Of a stretch of 64,000 nt of DNA, positions 28,528 to 39,400 are shown piece after piece; positions within the stretch are counted from its first letter, which is position 1, and each line of letters begins with the position of its first letter. This DNA comes from Planctomycetota bacterium (GTDB lineage: Bacteria; Planctomycetota; Planctomycetia; Pirellulales; Pirellulaceae): positions 17,633 to 81,632 of the forward strand of contig JAJRVM010000284.1 of the NCBI GenBank assembly GCA_024277285.1, in the 5' to 3' direction. Position numbers and translations under genes: made by a program. The notes beneath the pieces are model-generated. The model was not told the DNA's origin and ran no database searches. It was given only the letters and a program-made list of their open reading frames with translations.

Positions 28528-29100
28528 CTACCACACGGTCGTGTCGAAGAACACGGCGGCGATGGTAAAGGCACCAATCGCCAGGCCGATCATGGCGAGC
28601 ACCAGAATCCAAACGGCCTTACGATTGCCTCCCGGCGCGTCGTTGGACAACAGTCGATAGCGCACCAACAACCAAACGGCATAGATGCTGAACGGGATGC
28701 CCACAACGACACCGATGACCGCACTCAGTCCGGCACGGCGCAGCGCGTCCGCCGCCGCCAACGCGTCTTCGTCGAATTCATCGTCGTCATTGTCTTGCAG
28801 TGTCCGATCGTCCTGTGAGTCGGAACGGACATCGGCAAGGAGTTTCTTGGCACGCGGTACGTCGGTTCGGGCAACGAGGAGCCCGATGCCAACGTTGGCT
28901 AGGTACGAGAGAGCGTGGGATGTCGCCTGTCCCGTCAGGCTTGCTTCGATCCCCGCTTCTTCCAGCCGATTATGCGCCAACGACGCCTCGAAGGACGATT
29001 TGAATTTTGCGACTTCTGTCAGCACTTTTTCCATGGTTTCGCTCGCAACGGATATCGGTTCCCGCGGACTGCCGGCAGTCTGATCCACCGTGTTCCGCAT
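28528..29100 (-). CDS. DUF2007-like domain protein with C-terminal membrane helices
   Basis: 190 residues. The first ~70 after METMEKVL resemble the DUF2007 'putative signal transducing protein' domain (VAKFKSSFEASLAHNRLEEAGIEA...VGIGLLVARTDVPRAKKLL). An acidic linker (DNDDDEFDEDA) and two membrane helices follow (AGLSAVIGVVVGIPFSIYAVWLL and AVWILVLAMIGLAIGAFTIAAVFF, read in pieces). The function is unknown; DUF2007 domains are thought to sense or bind small ligands. The start is uncertain: the ATG at 29100 gives 22 extra residues, and the ATG at 29034 would start the domain directly. Neither has a strong ribosome-binding site. Confidence 0.7.
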   Translation of the reverse strand: MRNTVDQTAGSPREPISVASETMEKVLTEVAKFKSSFEASLAHNRLEEAGIEASLTGQATSHALSYLANVGIGLLVARTDVPRAKKLLADVRSDSQDDRTLQDNDDDEFDEDALAAADALRRAGLSAVIGVVVGIPFSIYAVWLLVRYRLLSNDAPGGNRKAVWILVLAMIGLAIGAFTIAAVFFDTTVW

Positions 29101-29878
29101 CCGCCCCAAGTCTATACAAGCAGTCCGAGGCAGGCAAACGAATACGTAGGCAAAAACATCTGTCCACGAAAACGATAAACGGTCTTCAATCGAGACTGGC
29201 TTCGTCTCAAAACTCGGAATTGCCGGCGGCTACTCCGCGTAACCGCCCGGAAAACGTGTCACTTGGCTGCGTGAAAGGACGTTTTGAGACAAAGCCTAGG
29301 GATCCCAATCTTGCAATGGATCTGCTGTTGTGCGTCCACGATGAACATTCCGACTTTGATCGCGGTGACCGCTACCTGAGCACGGGCATTTTTCAACAAC
29401 CGCCCCTTGAAGAACGACCGCCCCGCGTCGCGTGAGGTATGGCAAACGGACGTGGTGCCAGCCTCTCTTCGTGGGATCGCCACGCCACCGACTGGAGAAC
29501 CTGCGGTCCACGCCGCCTCAACAGCACGCCACAACGCCCCGATTCTGGCCAGAATTCCGCTGCCCGTGAAGTGATAAGTGTTGAGAGTCACGTGTCAGAA
29601 GTCTATGCTTGTTGGTAGTCCTACGGGGAATGATTGGGCGCAACGGGAGGTGGATCTGGCTGGATACCGCCTCTTGCGCTAGACGCTCTTGGGTCACCGG
29701 CGGCGGAGTTCGTCAGGATTCACGCGCTGCCGTGGCGCCGCCCCACGGCAATCACGCCCAGGTGGCAACAGCTACCTGCAAATTCACTCCCCGACCAAAC
29801 ACGTTTTCGAGCAAACGAACACTTCTCCCTTGGATCATAACCAAAGGGCCGCGTTGCTTGAAAGCAGGAAAGAGCTTC
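29101..29878. other. Divergent gap with an inverted repeat
   Basis: About 780 bases. Apart from the inverted repeat at 29198-29296 I see no supported gene. An ORF on the minus strand (29259-29591) ends inside the repeat and has no ribosome-binding site. Confidence 0.4.
29198..29296. repeat. Inverted repeat, 16-bp arms, 67-bp spacer
   Basis: GGCTTCGTCTCAAAAC at 29198-29213 is matched by the inverted GTTTTGAGACAAAGCC at 29281-29296 (15 of 16). It may be a remnant of a small mobile element or a long hairpin. No transposase is visible. Confidence 0.7.
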
Positions 29879-32800
29879 ATGAGCCAGCATCGATCGATCC
29901 TGACCGGCATTGCAATCGCGATTGTGACGAGCGTGACAAGTTCGGCGGCCGCTCAGCGCTGGAGTGAAATGGACTACGGGCCATTTCTCACGACCACTCT
30001 GGAAGTGGATCGCGACAATATCGCTAACAAGTCAATTGCCATTCGCTTGGATGACGGTAACGGCGGCGTTTCGCAGGGCAGTCTCTTCGTATCGTTCGAT
30101 ACCGACACGTTACGCTACGCCGCCGGCTGGAGCGGCCGCGGTTTCATCGACTGGCGTAACGTCGTCTTCGATGGATCGCATAATTCGCATCCATCCTTGG
30201 TCGGGGACCGCATATTTGTGAATCCTCGTCGGCCCGGGTGGGGTCGCCCACGCGATGGTTCTTTTGTCGACACGCGATTGCAGGGGCTCGATGGGCTTGC
30301 CTACGGGCCCATTGACCGCCAGTGGGGCCATTGGAAAGGACTTTATCGATATGGCAACCGAGTGGTCCTTTCCTATCGCATCGGCAGCACCGATGTGCTC
30401 GACATGCCCGAGCTTGAACCGGTGGGCAACGATCGCTTTATTACCCGCACGATCCAACTTGGGCCACGCGACCACGACTTGATTCTGCAAGTGACGCAAC
30501 TCCCCGGTTGTCAGCCGCAATTGCGTTCACTTGCTCCGACGGCAGGTAACACGACATCGAGTGGTGCTCTGAAAGTAGGTGTCTTAGCGCAACGTGAACC
30601 GGCGCCAAATACAACGACAGGAGAACAACCGCCGTTGTTCTCGTTCCAGGGCAATCAACAATTCGCCGTTACCAATGCCGACAATCTGAACCTGACTGAC
30701 GCCGATTTTACAATCACCGCGACGATACGTACGACGAAGAACGGCACGATCTTCTCGAAGACCGCCCCCACCGGTCCTTGGGTCCGCAACGGCAAGACAC
30801 TCTTCGTACGCAATGGACACCTGGTCTATGATATCGGCTGGGTGGGAACCGTCCAATCGCGTCGGCGCATCAACGACGGCCAATGGCATCGAGTTGCCGC
30901 GACGTTCCAGGCTTCGAAGGGAATGATTCGCCTGCACATCGACGGAACTCTCGAAGCCCAGCGATCGCTCCGTCCAAAGACGCTTGTGCGCGGGCAGGTC
31001 GTCCGCATCGGTTATACCGCAGCTAACTTTCCGGAGCCACAGAGCGGTTTCATTGGCGACATCCGCGCTGTCCAGTTTTATCAACGGCGGCTGACAGATG
31101 CCGAATTGCGCGCCCCTGGCAGTGTCGAGTCGGACCAGCTTGTTGCCCATTGGCAATTTGATCGCGTGCACGATGGCGTGGTGCTCGACAAGAGTGAGCA
31201 TCGCCATGATGCTCACTTGTCGCGCGCGGGTACGACCGGTGGTAGCGGCGCGGTGGCAGTTGCCTGTATCGGTCTTACCGAACCCGATTGGCTGATTGCC
31301 GCAGATGGTTCGTTGCAACTGCGGATCCCACGCGGCGACGAGACGTGTCGTCTCAAATTGCTTTTCGCCGCACTCGATCGTCAGCACAACTTGACGCCCC
31401 TTGCCAATGCCGTTGCACATTCTGCGGATCCCGTCGACCTGACGCCATTGACCGACGGCGGGCCAGCATTGTGGAACGGTCCGCAAGGAAGTGAGCTGCT
31501 GGAAACAAAAACGACTCCGTTGGGCGATCCTGACGGACCTTTCGTGGTGGAAACACTCGCGATTCCCCAGCAGAATCCCTGGCGCAGTTGGATGCGTTTG
31601 GGTGGGTTCGACTTTTTTGCCGATGGCGATCGGGCCGCACTTTGTTCCTGGCAGGGTGATGTCTGGACGGTCCGAGGACTTGCCGCCAAGTCGGGTACGC
31701 TGCGCTGGCAACGGATTGCCAGTGGGTTATTCCAGCCGCTGGGCTTGAAGATTGTCGACGACAAGATTTACGTGTTGGGCCGCGACCAGATTACGCGGTT
31801 ACACGACCTGAACGGCGATGGTGAGGCGGATTTCTACGAGAACTTCAATAACGACGCGCAGGTGACGGATCATTTTCACGAGTTCGCGATGGACCTGCAA
31901 ACGGATCAACAGGGCGATTTCTACTATATGAAGGCAGCGCGTCATGCCTTGCCACCCTTGGTGCCGCAGCATGGCACGTTGCTGCAGGTCAGTGCGGATG
32001 GCCAGCGAACGCGCGTGCTGGCACGTGGGTTTCGAGCCCCCGATGGGCTGCTGGTCAACAATGACGGCACCTTTCTGACCACCGACCAGGAGGGACACTG
32101 GACGCCGATGAACCGCATCAACTGGATCAAGCCGGGCGGTTTCTACGGCAATATGATGGCGGCCAATCCGGATGACGTCGGTGTGGATGAAACGGATCCG
32201 CCGGTCTGCTGGATCCATCGAGACACCGATCGCTCGCCCTCCTCACTGGTCCGCGTACCAAGTGATCAATGGGGACCACTCGGAGGCGCTTTGCTGTCGC
32301 TCTCGTACGGCACGGGAAAGACGTTCCGGGTGTTCGTCGAACAGGTTGGCGATCGTCGGCAGGGTGGAATCGTGCAGTTGCCCATCCCCGAGTTTCCCAC
32401 GGGAATCCAACGTGGACGGTTTCATCCAGGCGACGGCAACCTGTATGTATGCGGCCTGTTCGGTTGGTCTAGCGACAAGACACTGGCAGGTGGGTTCTAT
32501 CGCATTCGCTACAAAGGCAAGCAGATCACGGTACCTGACCATCTCTCCGCTCGACGAGCCGGAATTCTGTTGCGGTTCCCGGTGCCCCTGGAACCGGCGA
32601 CGGCGTCTGTGCCAAGCAATTTTGTCGTAACACGCTGGAATTACCATCGGACGGCCAATTATGGCTCGGATGACTATCGCGTGTCCGATGGCAAACCTGG
32701 GCACGACCGAGTGAAAGTGTCGAGTGTGTCAGTGTCGCGCGACCAGAGGAGTTTGTTTCTGCACATTGCCGACATGACGCCATGCATGCAAATGCGTATC

Positions 32801-35011
32801 AAATACCGGCTGCATGATGTCAACGGCGGGCTGGTATCAAGTGTGGTCAGCCATACGGTGCACTTCCTGAATCCTGTTGATGCCGCGTTGCGTCGTGAGT
32901 TTGACGATCAGCTGACGCAATCTGCTATGGCGATCGCAAGAGCGTCGCGCAAAAAGGCGATCGAGACGCGGCCTGGCTTGATCTTGCGTATCCGTTCGCG
33001 CGAAAATGGAGCGCCGACGGACGAAGTCACCGCAGAAGATGTCACGGTGGACGGCGCAACGATAGACGACGTCACAGTGGACGACGTTCGCATCGTGCGC
33101 ACGGCGGCGTTGCATTGCCGGGCAGGCGCGCGGCCCACGCTCTTCTCCCGATCGGGGCCGTTTGTTGCACAGTGGGACGGCATGATTGATGCGGACTTGC
33201 CGGCCACGGCGACGTTTCAGGCGCAGGGGACGGGAACGCTTGCCCTTTGGGTGAATGAGCGAGCCGTGTTCCATACCGACGGGCCGGGGAACTTTGATAT
33301 TTCCGGCGATTCGTTGCCGTTGCAGGCGGGGCATAACAGTTTGCGGATTCGCCTGACGTCGCTCGAAGACGGCACCGCCGCACTGCGGTTGCTTTGGAAA
33401 CGCGACGATCTAGTCCAGGAACTATTGCACCCAGCCGTGCTGTCACACGATCCGCGCAGGGTAGTCGAGTTGCCGGCGTTTCAACAATTGCGACTAGGCC
33501 GCGAATTGGTCGCGCGGCATCGTTGTGTTCGGTGTCACGAAGCCAGCAATACCGTGGATGGTATGCCGGAAATGGACTTCGATCTGCCTTCCCTGAATGG
33601 CGTAGCCGATCGCTTGTCCAGCGCTTGGCTGCTGCAATGGATTAGCGATCCAACGGCGCTCCGTAATGACATTACCATGCCTCACGTCATGCGCACCGGC
33701 AACCGGCAGGAAGTCGGCGACCTTGTAGCGTATCTCGCATCGCTGCACTCGGTCGGTCAAGCGACAGCCATTGATACGCAGGGGGACGATAGCGAAACGC
33801 TGGTGGAACGAGGGATGAACTTGTACGAGGATACGGGTTGCATCGCCTGCCATCATTTCGAGATGCCTGACGAAGAAGATCCTTACCAACGCGTGTCGTT
33901 ACGTTACGTTGGTGCCAAGTTTCGTGCTGGCAAGCTGGTTTCGTTCTTGCGCAAGCCACACGAATTTTATGCCGCACGGCGAATGCCTGATTTCCAGTTG
34001 TCGATGGACGAAGCACGTGCGCTCGCCGCTTATCTACGCGATCGGTCCACTCCACTTGAATCGCAGCAGACGCTCGCTGGCGAGGCGGTGCGCGGCAAAC
34101 GGGCCTTCGAAGACCGGGGTTGTGTCGCATGTCATGTGGTCGCTGGTACCGCCACGCTGCCCGATCCGACACAGCGACCTCTATTCGAATCGGCCGATCG
34201 ATCACGCGGGTGCCTGGCGCGCGACGACTCGCAACGCGGTACTGCACCAACCTTCGGTTGGGATGAAGCACAACGTGACGCGTTGAACGCGTTTCTGACT
34301 CTGGGCGGCGAATCGCTGACCCGCGAGGTGCCGGCCGAAGCCGCGCAACGGTTGCTGCAGTCCTTGCGGTGTACCGCTTGCCATCGTCGTGACAGGCAAC
34401 TGGCAGCGTTTCCCGAAATTCTGGCGGAGGAAGGTGAACAAGGACACCCTGCGGAGTCGTTGCCACCGCTGACCTGGACTGGTGAAAAACTCCAGATGAA
34501 GTGGTTGCGAACGATGCTCAATGGCAAACTCGAATATCGAGCACGACCTTGGAAACGAGGACGCATGGCAGCGTTCCCTGCCTACGCACGCGCGATCGCC
34601 CATGGGCTGGCCGCACAACATGGTGTGGGGATCGATCCGCAACCGAGCGGGGCGGCGGAACAGGCGGTTGCGCGGATCGGTCAGCGATTGACCGAAAAGG
34701 ATCAGGGGTTCCATTGCTTGCAATGCCATGGCCTGCCAGGCACGCCGCCGGAAGCACCATTTGAATCGCGAGGGATCGATTTTCAACACGTGCGCGATCG
34801 GCTGCGCTATGATTTCTACCGCCGATGGATCGGCAACCCCATTCAGTTCGATGTGGCAGTCCCGATGCCCCGTTTTTCGCCTGATGGTAAAACGACGCCC
34901 GTCAAGACGATTCTCGATGGCAATGCGGAACAGCAATTCGGCGCTATTTGGCAGTACTTGCAAACTGTGGAGTCGACCGACCACGCACCGGAAACCGCTG
35001 CCGATCGCTGA
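29879..35011 (+). CDS. Giant secreted multihaem protein: LamG + beta-propeller + PA14-like + five CxxCH sites
   Basis: 1710 residues with a signal peptide (ends SSAAAQ). The order of regions, read by eye, is: an N-terminal WSEMDYGPFLTTTLE segment of the type I associate with DUF6797 proteins; a LamG/concanavalin-like domain (about 255-420); a NHL/PQQ-type propeller resembling planctomycete 'membrane-bound dehydrogenase' proteins (about 570-890); a PA14-like domain (about 1085-1185); then a C-terminal cytochrome part. Five CxxCH haem motifs start at residues 1216, 1321, 1415, 1498 and 1613. Such proteins are thought to oxidise sugars or alcohols in the periplasm and pass electrons on. The start is the ATG with AGGAAAGAG upstream. 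It is convergent with the AMMECR1 gene (23-bp gap). Confidence 0.85.
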   Translation: MSQHRSILTGIAIAIVTSVTSSAAAQRWSEMDYGPFLTTTLEVDRDNIANKSIAIRLDDGNGGVSQGSLFVSFDTDTLRYAAGWSGRGFIDWRNVVFDGSHNSHPSLVGDRIFVNPRRPGWGRPRDGSFVDTRLQGLDGLAYGPIDRQWGHWKGLYRYGNRVVLSYRIGSTDVLDMPELEPVGNDRFITRTIQLGPRDHDLILQVTQLPGCQPQLRSLAPTAGNTTSSGALKVGVLAQREPAPNTTTGEQPPLFSFQGNQQFAVTNADNLNLTDADFTITATIRTTKNGTIFSKTAPTGPWVRNGKTLFVRNGHLVYDIGWVGTVQSRRRINDGQWHRVAATFQASKGMIRLHIDGTLEAQRSLRPKTLVRGQVVRIGYTAANFPEPQSGFIGDIRAVQFYQRRLTDAELRAPGSVESDQLVAHWQFDRVHDGVVLDKSEHRHDAHLSRAGTTGGSGAVAVACIGLTEPDWLIAADGSLQLRIPRGDETCRLKLLFAALDRQHNLTPLANAVAHSADPVDLTPLTDGGPALWNGPQGSELLETKTTPLGDPDGPFVVETLAIPQQNPWRSWMRLGGFDFFADGDRAALCSWQGDVWTVRGLAAKSGTLRWQRIASGLFQPLGLKIVDDKIYVLGRDQITRLHDLNGDGEADFYENFNNDAQVTDHFHEFAMDLQTDQQGDFYYMKAARHALPPLVPQHGTLLQVSADGQRTRVLARGFRAPDGLLVNNDGTFLTTDQEGHWTPMNRINWIKPGGFYGNMMAANPDDVGVDETDPPVCWIHRDTDRSPSSLVRVPSDQWGPLGGALLSLSYGTGKTFRVFVEQVGDRRQGGIVQLPIPEFPTGIQRGRFHPGDGNLYVCGLFGWSSDKTLAGGFYRIRYKGKQITVPDHLSARRAGILLRFPVPLEPATASVPSNFVVTRWNYHRTANYGSDDYRVSDGKPGHDRVKVSSVSVSRDQRSLFLHIADMTPCMQMRIKYRLHDVNGGLVSSVVSHTVHFLNPVDAALRREFDDQLTQSAMAIARASRKKAIETRPGLILRIRSRENGAPTDEVTAEDVTVDGATIDDVTVDDVRIVRTAALHCRAGARPTLFSRSGPFVAQWDGMIDADLPATATFQAQGTGTLALWVNERAVFHTDGPGNFDISGDSLPLQAGHNSLRIRLTSLEDGTAALRLLWKRDDLVQELLHPAVLSHDPRRVVELPAFQQLRLGRELVARHRCVRCHEASNTVDGMPEMDFDLPSLNGVADRLSSAWLLQWISDPTALRNDITMPHVMRTGNRQEVGDLVAYLASLHSVGQATAIDTQGDDSETLVERGMNLYEDTGCIACHHFEMPDEEDPYQRVSLRYVGAKFRAGKLVSFLRKPHEFYAARRMPDFQLSMDEARALAAYLRDRSTPLESQQTLAGEAVRGKRAFEDRGCVACHVVAGTATLPDPTQRPLFESADRSRGCLARDDSQRGTAPTFGWDEAQRDALNAFLTLGGESLTREVPAEAAQRLLQSLRCTACHRRDRQLAAFPEILAEEGEQGHPAESLPPLTWTGEKLQMKWLRTMLNGKLEYRARPWKRGRMAAFPAYARAIAHGLAAQHGVGIDPQPSGAAEQAVARIGQRLTEKDQGFHCLQCHGLPGTPPEAPFESRGIDFQHVRDRLRYDFYRRWIGNPIQFDVAVPMPRFSPDGKTTPVKTILDGNAEQQFGAIWQYLQTVESTDHAPETAADR

Positions 35012-35034
35012 GCTTCTCATGTTACCGTTGACCG

Positions 35035-35652
35035 TCACGCAGTTGCCACGTAAGGACCACTCACCACGACGGCCGAAAATCGGTAGAGGACGGCATCGGG
35101 GTCGCACCACGCGTCTTCGTGCAGGCCAGCTTTGCGGCAGACGGCTTGCAAGAACTGGAGCGGATCCATGTTACAGTCGGTGGCGACACTCGGCAATAGC
35201 AGGCCCTTGCGCCCTTGCAGCTGAATATCCAAGCCGTGTTGGCCAATCGCTACGGCGGTGGCACGTTGTTGAGGAGTGCTGTCGAGCAATTCACGCGTGT
35301 GCAATAGCGACACCGACAGCGTCAATTCAGAGAGTTCGGCTGGCGTGACGGGAGGGAATCTTGGATCGTGGCTTGCGACTCCATTGGCCGCTCGTTCTAA
35401 CGACTGTCCCAACGGCGTTGCGGCTGCCAAGTTGCCAATGCACCCACGCAGATCCCCTCTCTTGCGAAGCGTCACGAATGTGCCGACTAACGGATAGTCG
35501 ACCAGACGACCGAGCGGAAAATCGCTAATCGAACGCGGCGTCTTGTTGGCGGCCGCGGCCACCAACTGACATGCCACGCGGTGCAACAGATCCGACTCCT
35601 CCGCCGTAAGGAAGAGCGGATCAGGTGAGGCCGCATTCTCGGAATCGTCCAT
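35035..35652 (-). CDS. AMMECR1-domain protein
   Basis: 205 residues covering one AMMECR1 domain. The signature LRGCIGN is present, with GTFVTLRKRGD ahead of it, DPRFPPVTPAEL, and a C-terminal LQFLQAVCRKAGL segment. The domain is universal and its activity is still unclear. In many bacteria it is encoded next to or fused with a MEMO1 protein and a radical-SAM enzyme (the AmmeMemoRadiSam set), but neither partner is in this window. The ATG at 35652 is preferred over a TTG upstream. GGAG lies 10 bases ahead. Confidence 0.88.
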   Translation of the reverse strand: MDDSENAASPDPLFLTAEESDLLHRVACQLVAAAANKTPRSISDFPLGRLVDYPLVGTFVTLRKRGDLRGCIGNLAAATPLGQSLERAANGVASHDPRFPPVTPAELSELTLSVSLLHTRELLDSTPQQRATAVAIGQHGLDIQLQGRKGLLLPSVATDCNMDPLQFLQAVCRKAGLHEDAWCDPDAVLYRFSAVVVSGPYVATA

Positions 35653-35750
35653 GCCCGTCGTGCTCCACAAAGTGTGCCTATCTGGTAGGAAAGTGGTTCT
35701 GTTCTAGCACGCGCGATCTGGTTCGACAATAGCATGAAGCGCAGACGCAC

Positions 35751-35880
35751 AGTGTGAAGCGGCGTTCGAGCTGCCAGTTGGGGAGTCGCTAGACGGTTCG
35801 CACTGCGTGCAGTTACCGGCGGTGTGTTGGTGGGGCGGTTGGTAGTGATAAGTCGATTGAGGTGTAAGGCTCGTTCGAGC
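35751..35880. repeat. 130-bp direct repeat, copy 1
   Basis: 125 of 130 bases equal copy 2 at 35974-36103, in the same orientation. Flanks differ beyond the ends, so the unit is well delimited. Confidence 0.95.
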
Positions 35881-35973
35881 GTAGCGTGCCACTGCTCATT
35901 CCGTACGTGTTCTAACATCATTCCCTCCAACAAAGCGATAAACCGATGCCAACACGCAACCGCCAAGTTGAGC

Positions 35974-36103
35974 AGTGTGAAGCGGCGTTCGAGCTGCCAG
36001 TTGGGGAGTCGCTAGCCGGTTCGCACTGCGTGCAGTTACCGGCGGTGTGTTGGTGGGGCGGTTGGTAGTGATAAGTCGATTGAGACGTAAAGCGCGTTCG
36101 AGC
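35974..36103. repeat. 130-bp direct repeat, copy 2
   Basis: Second copy, 223 bases downstream of the first. The five differences are one base near the middle and four in the last 20. Confidence 0.95.
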
Positions 36104-36427
36104 ATGCAGTGGCACCAACATTCAGCGCTTATCCGCGTTCCCTGACCTGAACGTGCTGTTTATCACATCGTCTTTGTGAGCCGTTCCGTTTTTAGGACGC
36201 CTGACCGTAGCGTGATCGACCAATCGCTATTCCTTGCCCCTCGACTTCTTTGCCCTTTGTTGCCGTCGCGTTCATGGACGGCGGACTGGTTGCGCTCCGA
36301 AATGCCGAAACGCCTCGCATGGCCCGACTGGTATTAGCGCGCGAGATCGGGGATACTGAGCGGTCGTGCAAACGCACCGGCACTTCCCTGCAAACGATCG
36401 CTCACGACCCGATAGGAACATACCACC

Positions 36428-39400
36428 ATGTCCCTGCTGCGTTCAACCTTGCTTGTCCTCCTTATGGTCTCTTGTTCCGCGCTGTCGTGGGGGCAGCAAG
36501 AACGGCAACCTCCAGAATCTCCAACGACGTACGACGAGCTGCGCGATGCTTTCACGAATCCCGACCACGCACGCTGGGGCGAAGTGCCGTTGTGGTGGTG
36601 GGAAGGAGATCGGATGGACCGCGACCGTGTGCGGTGGGAACTTGAAACGCTGGCCGCACAAGGGGTCAAATCGGTCTGTCCGATCCAACGTTCACCGGCT
36701 CGTTGTGACCCGGCGTCGTTCACACCGGCGTGGTGGGAAATGTTCACGTTCGTCCATCAAGAGTGCCAGCGGTTAGGGATGTCCCTTTGGGCCTACGACC
36801 AGATCGGCTACGGGCACTATGGTTGGCTGGAGAAAGCTGCGGCCAAGACCGAGGATCCACTGACGGGGCGCGTCCTGTTTCTGACGGCTGACGCCACGCC
36901 AAGCAAACCCGCTCGGCTGGAACTGCCGAAGGGGAAACTGTTGGGGGCGCGAGCGTATCGCATCGTCGACGGCGTGGCTGAAGACGCGCGTAGTCAGGAT
37001 GTGTCGCCGGACATCCGAGACCGTGTGTTCACTTGGAAGCCAGCCTCGGGCACGTGGCGAGTTGCTGTTTCGATTGTGATCCCCGAGCCGACGTTCCAGC
37101 TGAGCGCCGCGTCGGCCGAAACATTCTTGGACATGTTGTACGGCGAAGTGGAACGGCGGTTGGGCAGACGGGCCATGGGCACGAGTTTCGCCGGCGTTTT
37201 TCAGGACGAGCATCCGCCGACGCCCCGCGACGTGATGACTCCGGCGCTGGCCAAGTTGTTTCGTGACCGGTTCGGTTACCCGATCGATCGCGCCATACCG
37301 GCACTGCATTTCGATATCGGCCCACGCACTCCCAAATACCGTAGTGATTTCTTCGATGCCTATCTGGCGGAAGATGAACGTTGTTATTGGAAACGCGTCT
37401 ACGATTGGACTGCGGAACGCGGGTTGTTGACCAGCCACGACAACTGGGGACGCAATAATGTGGTCGCGCAGAGCCAGGGGTATATCGACTATTTTCGCAC
37501 GCAGCGTTGGTTCTCCGCGCCCGGCTATGATGATGCCGGCCAGGCACCGATCGTGAATCGCAACTACTACGACACCAAGATTGCGTCCTCGATTGCACGA
37601 TTGTATCAACGGCCACGTGTCTGGTCCGAAGCATTTCATTCGAGTGGTTGGGGGCGTACCACCGATCAGACCTTGACTTGGTTGTCGGCCAATTATGTGT
37701 TCGGTGCTAACCTTTACGACGAACATGGTCTTTATTACTCGGCACGTGCCTCGACCTGGGAGCATGCGGCACCCGACCCGCATTGGCGTCAGCCCTATTG
37801 GCGTTACTACCACGTCCTTTCCGATTGGGTTGCACGGACCAGTTACATCATGAGCCAAGGGAGTCATGTTGTTGATGCGGCCGTGCACTATCCGGTCGTC
37901 AGTCTCTTGGCGGGAGATGCGCCGGGCCAGAAGAGTCCAGACTACAACCACTACATGCGGTTGTCCCGATCACTGTTCGATGCCGCGATCGACAACGATA
38001 TCATTGATGACGATTCCATCATGGCGGGCACGGTGCGCGATGGACGATTGGTCGTTGCCGGGAACGGTTATCAAGCACTGGTGTTCGATCGTGAACGAAC
38101 CATGCGCCGTGCAGTGCTGCGCAAATTGATCGAGTTGGTGGACAGCGGTGGCTGTGTCGTCTTCTTCGGGGCGGTGCCCACGGCTAGTACGGATGCGGGA
38201 AGAGATGACCCTGAACTGCAAGCGATGCTGGAAACGTTGTTTGGCGTCCCGGCCAGCGAACTACGTGGACCGTTGGTTACGCGACGGCCAGGCAGTCGGG
38301 GTTGTGCCGCCTTCTTGCCGGACGACATCGATGCGTTAGCGCCGTTGGTGGCCAAATCGATCGAGCGTGACGTGACGCCACGGACGGACGAGTTGTTGTT
38401 TGTGACGCATCGCAGGATCGGGTCGACGGACATCTACCTGTTGCAGAATCCGGCCGCCGAAAAGTTGGTATTAGATGCCGAATTCCGCGCTGATGGAGTG
38501 CCGGAGCTATGGGACGCGTTTACCGGCCAGGTACATCCCGTCGAATGGTTTCAAAGAAACGACTCGATCACACGAGTTCGGCAGTCGCTCAGTGGCAATA
38601 TGGCACGGCTGCTGGTGTTTCGGTCCGGTTCGCAACGGCAATCGAAGGCCGGAACAAAACATGTGCAACCGAGTGACTTGGAGCGAACGCTGCCCAAAGA
38701 TTGGGCGTTTTCGGTCATACCAACGCGTGACAACCGTCGGGGCGAGTATCGATGGCCGCCGTCGAAGGAGATGATCGGGCCAGAGATTCGCTCGTTTCGC
38801 TATGCGGAGGAAACTGCGCACACCGGTCTTCAATCGGAGTGGCAGCAACCCGGTTTTGATGATCGCACCTGGCGGCAGGAGCGTTACAGCATCGGTCCGT
38901 ATTGGCTGTACGTGACAGGAATCCGCAACGACGTCGATGCCGCGTCGGTGGCAAAGGCCGACGCGTCGGGGTTTGCGCCTGGCACGAAAGTGGCGATTGC
39001 AGACAAGACATATGCCTGGAAGACCGTTGAATTCTCGAAGACCATCGGCTTGGCCAAGCCGGCACCATGGGGCGGCCACAGCGGGTATCCCGATGGAGCG
39101 ATCGACCAGAACTTTATCGAACTGCCACCCGGGCACAAACTGCTCTTCACTCGCATCCGCTCGCCACGCCAGCAACGTTTGGGGCTGCGAATCGAATTGC
39201 GTAACAGTGCGGTACGAGTTTGGGTCAACGGCCAGCAACAGCCAGTTGAAGGAGCGGTTGCCAACCTGCCACTTCGTGCGGGTGCTAACCAGGTGCTGAT
39301 TGATCTGCCTGACGGTGGGCACGGACGTTTGTTCGTGCAGGCAACGCCCCCGTCGGTCGACTCCATGGCGGCGGCAGGCAGCGGCGCTGGTGCTCCTCCG

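Larger units (their letters stand above)
35653..36427. other. Repeat-bearing non-coding gap
   Basis: About 775 bases between the AMMECR1 gene (minus) and the glycosidase gene (plus). It is dominated by the 130-bp direct repeat described separately. No supported gene. Confidence 0.5.

Noticed and set aside
29259..29591. Minus-strand ORF of 110 codons in the gap before the multihaem gene
   Set aside because: Ends inside an inverted repeat, no ribosome-binding site, no motif.
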